This document shows, piece by piece, positions 1-8,337 of a DNA stretch of 64,000 nucleotides (position 1 is its first letter; each line of letters opens with the position of its first letter). Under the pieces are notes generated by a model. It searched no databases and had not been told where the DNA came from. It saw only the letters and a program-made list of their open reading frames with translations. The stretch comes from Oryzibacter oryziterrae (GTDB lineage Bacteria > Pseudomonadota > Alphaproteobacteria > Rhizobiales > Pleomorphomonadaceae), in the NCBI RefSeq assembly GCF_021864535.1, contig NZ_JAKJIC010000015.1, positions 1-64,000 on the forward strand. Reading direction: 5' to 3'. Position numbers and translations under genes: made by a program.

Positions 1-110
1 GAGGGGTGAACGCCGGTTCCGTCTGCGCAAGGTGCGAGGATAGGACAGCCAAGGCAGAGGGCCAGTCCAGCCGACGAACGTTTGTTGCGAGACAAAGCGT
101 CGAGCCGGAA

Positions 111-230
111 CCCCTCTCTCCAACTCTCCCCCACAAGGGGGGAGAGGGTGCCGGTTGGTTCCCTCGAAAACCTACCAGCCTTGAAGATTCCAGTCCGACA
201 CTCCGACAGGCTCTCTCCCCTCTTGTGGGC
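111..230. repeat. REPIN-like palindromic repeat, family D, copy 1
   Basis: A C-rich arm followed by a CTCTCCCCC-acaa-GGGGGGAGAG hairpin (about 123-148) is followed after a spacer by a degenerate inverted arm (about 211-230). The same hairpin and the adjoining GGTTCC occur in better preserved copies at 32197-32331 and 33884-34022. The remainder of 1-317 holds no gene I can support. Confidence 0.7.
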
Positions 231-317
231 GATTGGTTCCTGCCCAGCCCAATCAGCGTAGAGACTTCAGGACAGGGCCTCCAACAAGGTCTGTCCATAT
301 GCCCTGCCCAGCCAAGA

Positions 318-884
318 TCAGCCCGCGAGGTCGCGGGCTTGTTCGATCCAGTGTTCGCGTTCGATGCGGCCGGGGAAGGCGAGGTAGGTGCCGATCCACT
401 TGGCTTCGGCCTCGGTCCAGGCGGCGATCTGGCTGAAGTGGAAGATGCCGAGCGCGTTGAGGCGGGCTTCGTTCTGCGGGCCGATGCCCTTGATCTTCTT
501 GAGGTCGTCGGCCCTGCCCTCGCGAGGGCCGGAGAGGGCCATGGGGCGGAGGCCGACCTGATCGGCAGCGGCGGCCTTGACCGGATCGGTGACGCTGTCG
601 CGTGCCTGGGACTCGGCGGCCTGGATGGCCTGCTCGACGGACTCGGGGGCGGCGTCGGCTGCAGGCACCGGTTCGACGGAGGTGGACGGTGGCGTGATGT
701 CGGCTGGAGCTGAGGGCGCGGCCGATGGCGGCTCGTTCAGGAACTCCGCAAGGCTCTGCCCGGCAACGGCCGGCTGGGTCGCAGACGGACGCGCCAGCAC
801 CAGCTTGGCGGCGACGCCAAGGCCGATGCCGAGCGCCACGGCGATGGCCGTGAGTATCAAGGTTTCGATGACGAGCCAGACCAT
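318..884 (-). CDS. Membrane-anchored helix-hairpin-helix protein
   Basis: This 188-residue protein has one N-terminal membrane segment (about residues 4-30), an Ala/Pro/Ser-rich low-complexity linker (about 32-125) and a C-terminal helix-hairpin-helix-like domain (126-188) with a KGIGP turn and a conserved W/R/E-rich tail. Such C-terminal domains are known from alphaproteobacterial proteins often annotated as NuoE-like or flap-endonuclease-like. The fold suggests nucleic-acid or protein binding, but no catalytic site is visible. It lies downstream of the 31-residue membrane peptide and the BON/OmpA-like gene, on the same strand. The function is unknown; the domain call is fairly safe. Confidence 0.85.
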   Translation of the reverse strand: MVWLVIETLILTAIAVALGIGLGVAAKLVLARPSATQPAVAGQSLAEFLNEPPSAAPSAPADITPPSTSVEPVPAADAAPESVEQAIQAAESQARDSVTDPVKAAAADQVGLRPMALSGPREGRADDLKKIKGIGPQNEARLNALGIFHFSQIAAWTEAEAKWIGTYLAFPGRIEREHWIEQARDLAG

Positions 885-1021
885 GGACCTATCCCCCTAG
901 AGCACCCGCCGAACAGGTTGAAGCAACCTGATCGGCAAGCGGCTGCTCAAACTTTTGAATCAGGAGCGCTTTCTAGTCGACCTCACGATCGCGTCAGGTC
1001 GACAAGCGCTCTTGAAGGCCC

Positions 1022-1117
1022 TCAGGCCGCGCGATCGCTCGCAAACCAGCCGATGACGCCGCCGGCAGCAAGCGCCACCAGAAGATAAGGCCACAGCATT
1101 GAAATCAGGTAGAGCAT
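1022..1117 (-). CDS. 31-residue single-pass membrane peptide
   Basis: An ATG preceded by GAGG nine bases upstream opens a 31-codon frame ending in TGA. The product begins MLYLISMLWPYLLVALAAGG, continues through a hydrophobic stretch to a tryptophan, and ends in a charged SDRAA tail, a clean single membrane helix. It sits between the BON/OmpA-like gene and the helix-hairpin-helix gene, same strand. Inference: in related bacteria a similar short helix seems to precede the helix-hairpin-helix domain, so this may be a free-standing version of that anchor. It is too short for routine gene callers. Confidence 0.6.
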   Translation of the reverse strand: MLYLISMLWPYLLVALAAGGVIGWFASDRAA

Positions 1118-1256
1118 GATCTGTTACCTCGATGCCGCCCGGTGGAGGGAACCTGACGTTTCAGTCCAGATGTCAGGGCCATTTCATTCACCAGATCAAA
1201 AGCTTGCGGGCCGACTTGTTGCGGGCATCCGCACCCCGGATGTCGCGACAGAGCCC

Positions 1257-3743
1257 TCAGGGGTCCGGGGCGAGAACGTGAATTTCGATGCGCCGGTTGC
1301 GCGCCCGCCCCTCTTCGGTGGCATTGTCGGCGACCGGCTTGTCAGCCCCGAAACCCTTGAAGCGCAGTCGGCCGGTGTCAACACCCACATCGGCAAGGAA
1401 GCCGGCGACGGCACGGGCGCGATCGTCGCTGAGTTTGAGGTTGGCCTGGGGATCGCCGGCATTGTCGGTGTAGCCGTCGATGGCGATGATCGCCGACGGA
1501 CAGCGCTGGGCGAGCCAGCCGAGACGATCGAGCAGGCCGTGACTGTCGGCGGAGATGGCGGCGGAGGCGTTGTCGAACAGGATGGTGTTCTTGCCCATCA
1601 CCTCGGCGAACAGGTCGTCGCAGGCCTTGGCGTCCACCTCGCCGTCGGTCTTCATGACGCCGACGGAGGTGTCGAGCCGGTAGCCGGTGGGAACGGCGCC
1701 GGCGATATCGGACGAGAAGCGCACCGCACCGACGCCGGTGAAAGCCTTGCCGCTGGCGGTGATGGTGGTGCCCTCGACAGTGACCGATCCCTTGCCGAGA
1801 AGCGCGGCGGCCTTGACCGCCAAGAGGGCCACCTTGTCGGAATCGGCCGGCATGCCGTCAGCAGGTTCAAGCTGCACGGTGAGATCGGCCTTGCCGAAGA
1901 CGCGGGCGGCTTCGTCGAGAATGGCCTTGCGCATGGCGTCGCCCGAATAGGTGCCCTCGATGGTCACGGTATCGAGGCCGCGCTCGACGGCGAAGCGGAA
2001 GCTCGGCGGAAAGTCCACCTGCACGATGCCCTTCTTGACCGCCTTGGGCAGGCCAGCCTCCATGGCGGCAATGGCCTCCATGCCGGTCTTGGCGCTGGGC
2101 GCCTTGCCGAGAACGGAGAGAGACTCGCCCGTGAGGCTGATGGTGCCGCTCTGCAGACGCGCGATCTCGACAGCGGCAAAGCCGGCCACCTTCTCGAGAT
2201 CGATGCCGGCGGCAAGACCGGAGGCGAGCGTGGAGCGATCGACCACCACGAGGTCGCCGGCGGCGGCTTCCATGTTCTCGCGGATGGTGGTGCGGATATC
2301 CTCTGACGGCACCGAGCCGGAGATGATCAGCTGATCCTCGCGCCGCTCGACCGACCAGACATAGGGCGAGACCACCGGCGGGGCCGCATCGAGCGTGACG
2401 GTGAAGCCCTTGGGCCCCTCGGTGGCGGCGGCGTCCAGCTCGATGAGGTCGGCACCGGTCTTGGCCTCGCCGGAGAGGCGGATGGTGGCGTCCGACAGCA
2501 GCATGGAGCCATTCGAGAAGCGCGACAGGAGGTCGAGCCCCCAGGCGACCGCCTCGGCATAGCCGTCGGGGGCGCCGGAGGCGAGCGTGGTCTCGATCAC
2601 GGGCGGGGCAAGGCCGGTGATGGCGGCGGCCGCGTCGGCAATCTTGCGGCGGGCGGCGTCGGACGGGACGAAGCCGGTGATCGACAGCTTGTCGCCGGTG
2701 CGCGTGGCGGCCAGCGAATAGGGCCGGACGATGGGCAGATCGATGGCGGTGTTGACGGTGAAACCCTGGTGATCCCAGGTTTCCAGATAGGCGTTGAGGG
2801 TGCGGTAGCTCTCCGGCGTGGTGGCGCGGCCGGAGATGGTGAGCGTGGCGTCGGACATGTCGATGCGGCCGACGGACAGGAGATCGAGGAAATCGGCCGC
2901 ATCGGCGGCGACATCGGCAAAGCGGTCCGGTGCGCCGGAAGCAAGATCCACCTGATCATGGGCTGGAAGCTGTCCGGCGCCGGCGACCACCGCCCCGAAG
3001 AGGCTGGTGCGAGTGTCCGGATCGGGAGCGAAGCCCGAGACGAAGACGCCCTTGTCGGTCTTCTCGACGCTCCAGGTGAAGGGCGCGGCAAGGGGACGGG
3101 TGACTTCGACCTCGGAAACGGCGTAGTTGGCTGGCAGCGCCAGGGACAGGTGGGCCAGGCGGTCATAGGCGGCGTTGCTGACGGCTTCACCGCTGATGGT
3201 GATGGCGCGATCTTGCAGGGTGATGTCGCCGCTCTCAAGGTCGCCCGTCAGCGGGTAGAGCGTGTTCAGGGCCTTGAGAAAATCGGCATCCGGCAGGCCG
3301 CGGGCGAGCGACAGGCGGTCATTATAGGCAAGACCAGGAACGGCGCGCGTGAGGGCGTCGACCATGCGCTGGCGATCGGGCTGCGAGGGGGCGTTGCCGT
3401 CGATGGTGAGCGAACCGGCATCGCGGTGCAGACCGACGCGATAGGGTTTCACCTCGGGCAACAGGCCGGCGGCGGAGGCATCGACGCTCCGGACGCCGAA
3501 GACGCCGGAGATCTTGTCGACGGCAAGCTGGCGGAGCTCTGCCGTCGGGGCGGCGCCTTCGAGGATGACGTCGCGTCCATGCAGGGAGACATGGGCCCAG
3601 CTGGTGGCTTCGCCGGCAAGGGCCGCCTCTACACGATGACCGATATCGGCGGAGATCCGGGCACCACCGGCCATCAGCGCCGCAACCGCCACGGCCACCG
3701 CCGCAGTGCCGCCGAGGACGGCGGAAATCTGCCAACGCACCAT
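1257..3743 (-). CDS. Large OmpA-family protein with repeated BON-like domains
   Basis: The 828-residue protein starts with a membrane or signal anchor (about 5-30). It then carries about five degenerate repeats of some 110-120 residues, each with a 'PYxWSVERxxDxLxISG' strand pair, an 'LASGAPDGF'-type linker and an 'LSDAxxxISG' strand, resembling BON-like domains. The C-terminal 110 residues form an OmpA/MotB peptidoglycan-binding domain (ILFDNASAAI, GYTDNAGDPQANLKLSDDRA, NRRIEI). It probably tethers the repeat array to peptidoglycan in the periplasm. The ATG has a GGGAGAG ribosome site. Two small genes follow on the same strand, so an operon is likely. Confidence 0.88.
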   Translation of the reverse strand: MVRWQISAVLGGTAAVAVAVAALMAGGARISADIGHRVEAALAGEATSWAHVSLHGRDVILEGAAPTAELRQLAVDKISGVFGVRSVDASAAGLLPEVKPYRVGLHRDAGSLTIDGNAPSQPDRQRMVDALTRAVPGLAYNDRLSLARGLPDADFLKALNTLYPLTGDLESGDITLQDRAITISGEAVSNAAYDRLAHLSLALPANYAVSEVEVTRPLAAPFTWSVEKTDKGVFVSGFAPDPDTRTSLFGAVVAGAGQLPAHDQVDLASGAPDRFADVAADAADFLDLLSVGRIDMSDATLTISGRATTPESYRTLNAYLETWDHQGFTVNTAIDLPIVRPYSLAATRTGDKLSITGFVPSDAARRKIADAAAAITGLAPPVIETTLASGAPDGYAEAVAWGLDLLSRFSNGSMLLSDATIRLSGEAKTGADLIELDAAATEGPKGFTVTLDAAPPVVSPYVWSVERREDQLIISGSVPSEDIRTTIRENMEAAAGDLVVVDRSTLASGLAAGIDLEKVAGFAAVEIARLQSGTISLTGESLSVLGKAPSAKTGMEAIAAMEAGLPKAVKKGIVQVDFPPSFRFAVERGLDTVTIEGTYSGDAMRKAILDEAARVFGKADLTVQLEPADGMPADSDKVALLAVKAAALLGKGSVTVEGTTITASGKAFTGVGAVRFSSDIAGAVPTGYRLDTSVGVMKTDGEVDAKACDDLFAEVMGKNTILFDNASAAISADSHGLLDRLGWLAQRCPSAIIAIDGYTDNAGDPQANLKLSDDRARAVAGFLADVGVDTGRLRFKGFGADKPVADNATEEGRARNRRIEIHVLAPDP

Positions 3744-3900
3744 TTCACTCTCTCCCGCATGCCCGTGGCAGCCCTGCCGCGCAGCACCTCAAGTCTATGG
3801 GCGGATGTGAGGAAAATGCAACTCCTTCAAGGTGTCGCAGGTATGCAAGAAAGACGAGGCAGCGTGACCGCAAGCGAAAGACGGGAACGAGCAACAAGAC

Positions 3901-3934
3901 AAAAAGAAAAGGCCCGGATTGCTCCGGGCCTTTC
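3901..3934 (-). terminator. Rho-independent terminator of the porin gene
   Basis: GGCCCGG-N6-CCGGGCC forms a perfect 7-bp stem. Read on the minus strand it is followed by a TTTTCTTTTT tract, about 35 bases after the porin stop codon. Confidence 0.85.
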
Positions 3935-3966
3935 CGAATTCCAACAATCCCCAGAGGGGAAAGTTA

Positions 3967-5061
3967 TCAGAATTCCTTGGTGAGCTTGGTCAGAGCGTAG
4001 AACGCGTCGTTGGTCTCGTTGTAACCAACTTCACCCAGGAGGGTGGTCTTCTCAGCCAGCGAGTAGGTGGCGCCGAGGCGGGCAGCCCACTCGTTATCAG
4101 CCTTGTCGTTGATCGAGTAGCCAACACCGCCGTAGAGCGAAGTGGCATCGTTCAGAGCATACGAAGCAGCGAGGCCGAGACGAGTGGTCTTGTCGTTACC
4201 CTCAACGATGTAACCTGCCTTGGCAGAAACCTCAAGAGCGTCAGTAGCCTTGAAGGTCACGCTAGCCTTCACGCCGTAGACGTCCTTGCCATTCGTCCAA
4301 GTATCGGGCTCCGTGCCGGAAGCGTCTTCCCAGTAAGCGTCCAACTCAGCCGAACCCCAAGACTGACCGGCAATACCGACCTTGCCTTCAACACCGAGGG
4401 CGTTATCAGTGAGAGCATCGGCTTCGAGCACGTCCGGACGGACATACAAACCAACACCAGCGAAGAAGCCGCCACCGAGGTCCGAAGCAACGATCTGAGC
4501 GCGCAGGCGGGTCTTGTCCTGACCGATCGAGTAGCCGTCGTCGGCATAGTCGATGTAGCCGTCGCCGTAGAACGAACCGGCATAGCCGATCGTCAGCATG
4601 CCAACCTGCAGGTAGGCCTGATCGAGGACGACGTCATGGGTAGAACCAGTGTGAGTGACCGAATAGTCGGCGGCATTAACCGTACCCGAACCATCCAAGT
4701 CACCTTCATAGACGCGAACGTCCTTGGCCGTGCTGCCCGACTTGAAACGGAAGTACGAGCGAACGGTACCGAAGTCCGAAGCGGTACGGGTATCAACAAA
4801 GATACGACCGTCAGCGCCGAACTTCAGCGTGTCGTCACCGGTCTTCTGGGTGTTGTACTGAACCCACGAACGGACGCGGCCACCGATTTCCATGCAGGTC
4901 TGGGTGCCGGGGATGTAGAAGAAGCCAGCGCCGTAGGCGTCGCAAACCTTCACGTAGTCAACAGCAGCCGGAGCGGGCTCGCCCGGCAGGTCGGCAGCGT
5001 AAGCACCCGAGGCGACCATCAGGCCGGCGGCGGTACCGAGCAGAATGCTCTTCATGTTCAT
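3967..5061 (-). CDS. Major outer-membrane porin (Omp2/RopA type)
   Basis: This 364-residue precursor has a signal peptide ending GAYAADLPGEP, then the hallmark alphaproteobacterial porin N-terminus (VKVCDAYGAGFFYIPGTQTC, GGRVRSW) with two cysteines, and ends in aromatic Phe (LTKEF) as beta-barrel proteins do. It forms a general diffusion channel. Codon use is narrower and less G+C-rich at third positions than in neighbours, as in highly expressed genes. A GGAGG site lies 7 bases before the first ATG; a second ATG two codons on is possible. A terminator follows, so it is monocistronic. The long AT-rich upstream region carries a CtrA box. Confidence 0.95.
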   Translation of the reverse strand: MNMKSILLGTAAGLMVASGAYAADLPGEPAPAAVDYVKVCDAYGAGFFYIPGTQTCMEIGGRVRSWVQYNTQKTGDDTLKFGADGRIFVDTRTASDFGTVRSYFRFKSGSTAKDVRVYEGDLDGSGTVNAADYSVTHTGSTHDVVLDQAYLQVGMLTIGYAGSFYGDGYIDYADDGYSIGQDKTRLRAQIVASDLGGGFFAGVGLYVRPDVLEADALTDNALGVEGKVGIAGQSWGSAELDAYWEDASGTEPDTWTNGKDVYGVKASVTFKATDALEVSAKAGYIVEGNDKTTRLGLAASYALNDATSLYGGVGYSINDKADNEWAARLGATYSLAEKTTLLGEVGYNETNDAFYALTKLTKEF

Positions 5062-5877
5062 TTCCTGACCTCCAAAGTCAATTCAGAGAAGGAACCCTTC
5101 CTAGCTCGCTCCCAACGGCCTGACCGCGGTAGCTTCGTAGCCTGGAACCGGTTCCGGTTCTTTGCCGCTTCAATCCACTGCCAACCACCCCAGGCCAATC
5201 AGCTTCACAAAGCGGTGAGTTCCGTCTCCCGAAATCTCACGGTGATAGTGATGGCCGATCCGGCGTTCCGGTTCAACGGGAAAGAGGCCCGTCAAATGCC
5301 TCAAAAGGCACTTACAAATGCCATGTTGCAGAATTGCCACTAATATCAGTAACCACTTATAAACCTAGGTTAAGAACCAGTTAACATTCTGGTTCAAAAG
5401 AGAAATATGAATTCTCAAGCCGTTAGGAACCACTCGATTTCCGGGGATTAGGTGGCTTTACGTAGAGGCTTTCAGGGAGCCCCTTGCCACAGGTTTGACA
5501 GGCCTTCATCACGGCGATCCACAGGGTGACCGGGCGAATCCGGGGTGAAGAATCACGGATCCGTGATCGAAACAGGCCTGAAGGAGGCATGGTTAGCGGA
5601 ATCATGGGGAGCGATTCCATGATGCGAGTCGCATGGGCGACCGGTCCTTGGCGTTTCGGAAGCCGGCTCGTTGCTTGGGGAAAGGGATCTATCAACCCAC
5701 CGGTTGACTCAGCCCGATCGCGACAGCCACCCGCGAGGCGTCCCGCGTTGCTGCATATGATCGGGGCTCGCCCTGGCTGATGGGACACCATAATATGGCG
5801 GGCAGAGGCTGACGGCGCCTTATAGAGTGCGCCAGACCGTAAGACTGTCCATCAGATCCATCATCAGGGAATCGGCC
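5062..5877. other. Porin/OmpA intergenic region, AT-rich, with palindrome
   Basis: This 816-base divergent region separates the porin from the OmpA-caspase operon. The stretch 5330-5420 is AT-rich and likely holds the porin promoter. A perfect 16-bp palindrome, ATCACGGATCCGTGAT, sits at 5552-5567, as expected of an operator for a dimeric regulator. Open frames on both strands between 5423 and 5791 lack ribosome sites and family resemblance; a 28-residue minus-strand frame with a CxxC pair near 5425-5510 is possible but unsupported. Confidence 0.4.
5370..5385. promoter_or_regulatory. CtrA box TTAA-N7-TTAAC
   Basis: The sequence TTAA-GAACCAG-TTAAC matches the full consensus of the cell-cycle regulator CtrA. 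A GAACCAG/CTGGTTC inverted repeat (5374-5395) overlaps it. It lies about 310 bases before the porin start and 490 bases before the OmpA-like gene, within the most AT-rich part of the region. Confidence 0.6.
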
Positions 5878-6807
5878 ATGCGCTGCGTATCGGGAGCCCT
5901 TCTGTTGTTGCTGTCGCTGACTGCCGCCGAGGCACGCGAGTGCAAGGCGGTGGACGGCGATGTGCGGGCGGCGCTGGATGCCAAAGCCTACGATCGGCTG
6001 GCCCCTCTCTACAGGCAAGCGCAGGCGGCCTGTGATGCCGCCTGGACCGAGGCGCTGGGCGATGACATCGCCAAGGCGCAGGTGGACCGATTCTTCGACG
6101 CCGTGGGCGAGGCCCAGGGCGATTCGGACCTGGTGGCGCAGAACCTGTCGCTGCTGACGGACGCCAAGAGCTTCGGCTCGCCGTGGCAGTTGTTGCTGAC
6201 GCTGGCCGAGGTGGATTTCGACCGCAAGGATTATGACGCGGCCGCGCCGCTCTATCAGGAAGCCATGAACCGGATGAGCGCGGTGGCGGCGCGATCGGAC
6301 GCTGAAGCCGACGCCCTGCCCGACATTGCCGACTTTAAGGCCATACACGCGCGCATGAGCGAGGCGGTGCTGCTGGCGCAGACTTACGAAGCGCCGCCCG
6401 TCCGCCGGGGCGAGCCGGAGGACGGGCTCTATACCGGCAGCTGGCGCGGCTATGTGGTGAAGGCAGTGCCGGTGCCGGTGCAGTTCGCGTTCGGCACGAC
6501 CGATTTCACCGACAAGGGCCTCAAGGCGGCGACGCATCTGGCGCGCTATCTCGCGACATCCGGGCTCAATCATGTGACGCTGGTGGGGCACACCGATCCG
6601 GTGGGCTCGGACAAGGACAACAAGGTATTGTCCCAGAAGCGCGCCGAGGCGCTCAGGGATTTCGTGGCCAAATCGGGCTACAAGGGCAGCATCGATGTGA
6701 TCGGCAAGGGCGAGAGCGAGCCTTTCGTGCCCGACGATGCCACGCGCTTTGCCAGTGACCGTGATGCACAATATGCCCTCGACCGCCGCGTGGAGCTTCT
6801 GAGATGA
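5878..6807 (+). CDS. OmpA-family periplasmic protein, first gene of caspase operon
   Basis: The 309-residue product has a cleavable signal peptide (LLLLLSLTAAEA, about 1-19), a helical region rich in Ala and Asp (20-155) that resembles TPR-like packing (DYDAAAPLYQEAM), and a C-terminal OmpA domain (about 190-309: FAFGTTDFTDKG, LVGHTDPVGSDKDNK, RAEALRDF, RRVELL). It should bind peptidoglycan. I chose the ATG at 5878, which directly precedes the signal peptide, over an in-frame ATG 17 codons upstream. Its stop overlaps the start of the first caspase gene (ATGA), showing tight co-translation with the proteases. Confidence 0.87.
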   Translation: MRCVSGALLLLLSLTAAEARECKAVDGDVRAALDAKAYDRLAPLYRQAQAACDAAWTEALGDDIAKAQVDRFFDAVGEAQGDSDLVAQNLSLLTDAKSFGSPWQLLLTLAEVDFDRKDYDAAAPLYQEAMNRMSAVAARSDAEADALPDIADFKAIHARMSEAVLLAQTYEAPPVRRGEPEDGLYTGSWRGYVVKAVPVPVQFAFGTTDFTDKGLKAATHLARYLATSGLNHVTLVGHTDPVGSDKDNKVLSQKRAEALRDFVAKSGYKGSIDVIGKGESEPFVPDDATRFASDRDAQYALDRRVELLR

Positions 6808-8336
6808 GATCGACCGTCCTCCTTTCCGCCCTCCTGAGCTGCGCCAGCCTGATGCCGGCGCAGGCGACGACGCGCGCGCTGCTGGTTGGCATCAACGACT
6901 ACAGCGGCACACCGCCCAAGCTCGAGGGCGCCATCAACGACGTGGAGGACGTGGACAAGAGCCTGCATCATCTGGGCATCGCCACGACCAAACTGGAAAA
7001 TGGCACCGCGACGCGCCAGGCGGTGGTGGCGGCCTATGAGCAGTTGCTCAATGAGAGCCAGAAGGGCGACAGCATCTATTTCCATTTCTCCGGCCATGGC
7101 ATTTCCATTCCTGACGACAATGGCGACGAGGCGGACGGGCAGGACGAGTCCTATCTGCTGGCACCCTTCGACGAGACACGGCATCCGGACGAACAACTGG
7201 TGGACGACGATCTCGACCGGCTGTTCGCCGCCGCCGAGGACAAGGGCGTCGATGTGGTGTTCGTGGCCGACGCCTGCCATTCGGGCAGTCCGGCGCGGGC
7301 GGTCGGTGCCGATCCGCTGCCGACGCGCATGTATCGCCCCAAGACCGACCCGACGCGGCCCGCGCCCATCGACATCGCGGCCAGGGCCACGGACCGCAGC
7401 AACGTGATCGCCGTCGGGGCCACGCTCGACGATCGCACCATTCCCGAACTGATGATCGACGATCAGCCGCGCGGCGCGCTGTCCTATGCGGTGGCGCGGG
7501 CCTTTGACGGGGCCGCCGATCTCGATGGCGACGGCAAGATCACGGCGGCGGAATTCGAGATCTATACGCGGCAGGTGGTGCGCAATCTCGCCGCCTCCAA
7601 GCAGACGCCGCAGTTCGACGTGCCCGATGCGACACGGCTGATCGCGGTGGCCGACAGCGGCGAGCGGCGCACCCGCTACTCCTCCGACCTGCCGGCGCTG
7701 CCGGTGGAAGTGCGCAAGACCGGCCCCTGGCAGGCGATCGCCGAAACGCTCGCCGGACTGCAGGGCGTGAAACTGGTGGATGACAGCCAGGCTGCGGCGC
7801 TGATTCTCGACCCCGACGACGGCACCGCACTCAATGAAGTGCGCGATACGGTGGCGAGCGTGAAGGATCCGACCAAGGACTTTCAGAGGGTGGTGAAGAA
7901 TGGCCAGCTGATGCAGGGCATCAACAAGCTGGCCATGCGCAACCCGCTGTCGATCGCGTTCGCGCCGTCCGACGACGTGCTGCCCCAGGGCACGCAGATG
8001 TCCTTCAAGGTGGAAGGCATGGACGACGGCTATATCACCGTGTTCGACGTGACCGGGTCCGGCCAGGTGCAGACGCTGTGGCCGCTCGGTCCGTCGGACG
8101 CCGATCCGTGGGAGGATGAGGGCCACCCCTTCCTGCTGTCGGCCACGGTGTCGCCGCCCTATGGCGCGGACAATTTCGTGGTGGTGGCGACTCCCGACGA
8201 GCCGACGGCGCTGCGGGCGCTGCTGGCGCAGCCGGACAGCCCTTCGCCGGAAGCGCTCTATGGGGCGCTGGTGAAGACCGCCAAGGAGATGCATGTGCAG
8301 GTGGGCGTGCAGGCCTTCTTCACGAAAGGAAGCTGA
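6804..8336 (+). CDS. Secreted caspase-fold protease (peptidase C14) with DUF4384-like tail
   Basis: This is a 510-residue caspase-family protein with a signal peptide (1-21). The p20-like domain (about 22-280) shows the catalytic pair His98 in FHFSGHG and Cys158 in VADACHSGS, with Asp156 positioned for a basic P1 pocket, as in metacaspases. DNGDE and DLDGDGKITAAE are acidic loops that could bind calcium. The C-terminal part (about 385-470: YITVFDVTGSGQVQTLWPL) resembles DUF4384. It overlaps the OmpA-like gene by 4 bases and is followed one base after its stop by a second caspase gene. Location is inferred periplasmic; substrate unknown. Confidence 0.9.
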   Translation: MRSTVLLSALLSCASLMPAQATTRALLVGINDYSGTPPKLEGAINDVEDVDKSLHHLGIATTKLENGTATRQAVVAAYEQLLNESQKGDSIYFHFSGHGISIPDDNGDEADGQDESYLLAPFDETRHPDEQLVDDDLDRLFAAAEDKGVDVVFVADACHSGSPARAVGADPLPTRMYRPKTDPTRPAPIDIAARATDRSNVIAVGATLDDRTIPELMIDDQPRGALSYAVARAFDGAADLDGDGKITAAEFEIYTRQVVRNLAASKQTPQFDVPDATRLIAVADSGERRTRYSSDLPALPVEVRKTGPWQAIAETLAGLQGVKLVDDSQAAALILDPDDGTALNEVRDTVASVKDPTKDFQRVVKNGQLMQGINKLAMRNPLSIAFAPSDDVLPQGTQMSFKVEGMDDGYITVFDVTGSGQVQTLWPLGPSDADPWEDEGHPFLLSATVSPPYGADNFVVVATPDEPTALRALLAQPDSPSPEALYGALVKTAKEMHVQVGVQAFFTKGS

Positions 8337-8337
8337 A

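Noticed and set aside
6-713. Plus-strand frame at the window start
   Set aside because: It runs through a palindromic repeat and then antisense to the helix-hairpin-helix gene.
1116-3983. Long plus-strand open frames opposite the BON/OmpA-like gene
   Set aside because: They are antisense shadows caused by G+C-rich third positions; Gly/Asp/Val-rich products without domains or ribosome sites.
3919-5343. Plus-strand frame of 474 codons opposite the porin gene
   Set aside because: The porin on the other strand has signal peptide, family motifs, ribosome site and terminator; the frame reads against all of them.
5423-5791. Small genes in the porin/OmpA intergenic region, including a CxxC-bearing 28-residue frame
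   Set aside because: No ribosome site, family resemblance or coding bias; the region has regulatory-type palindromes instead.
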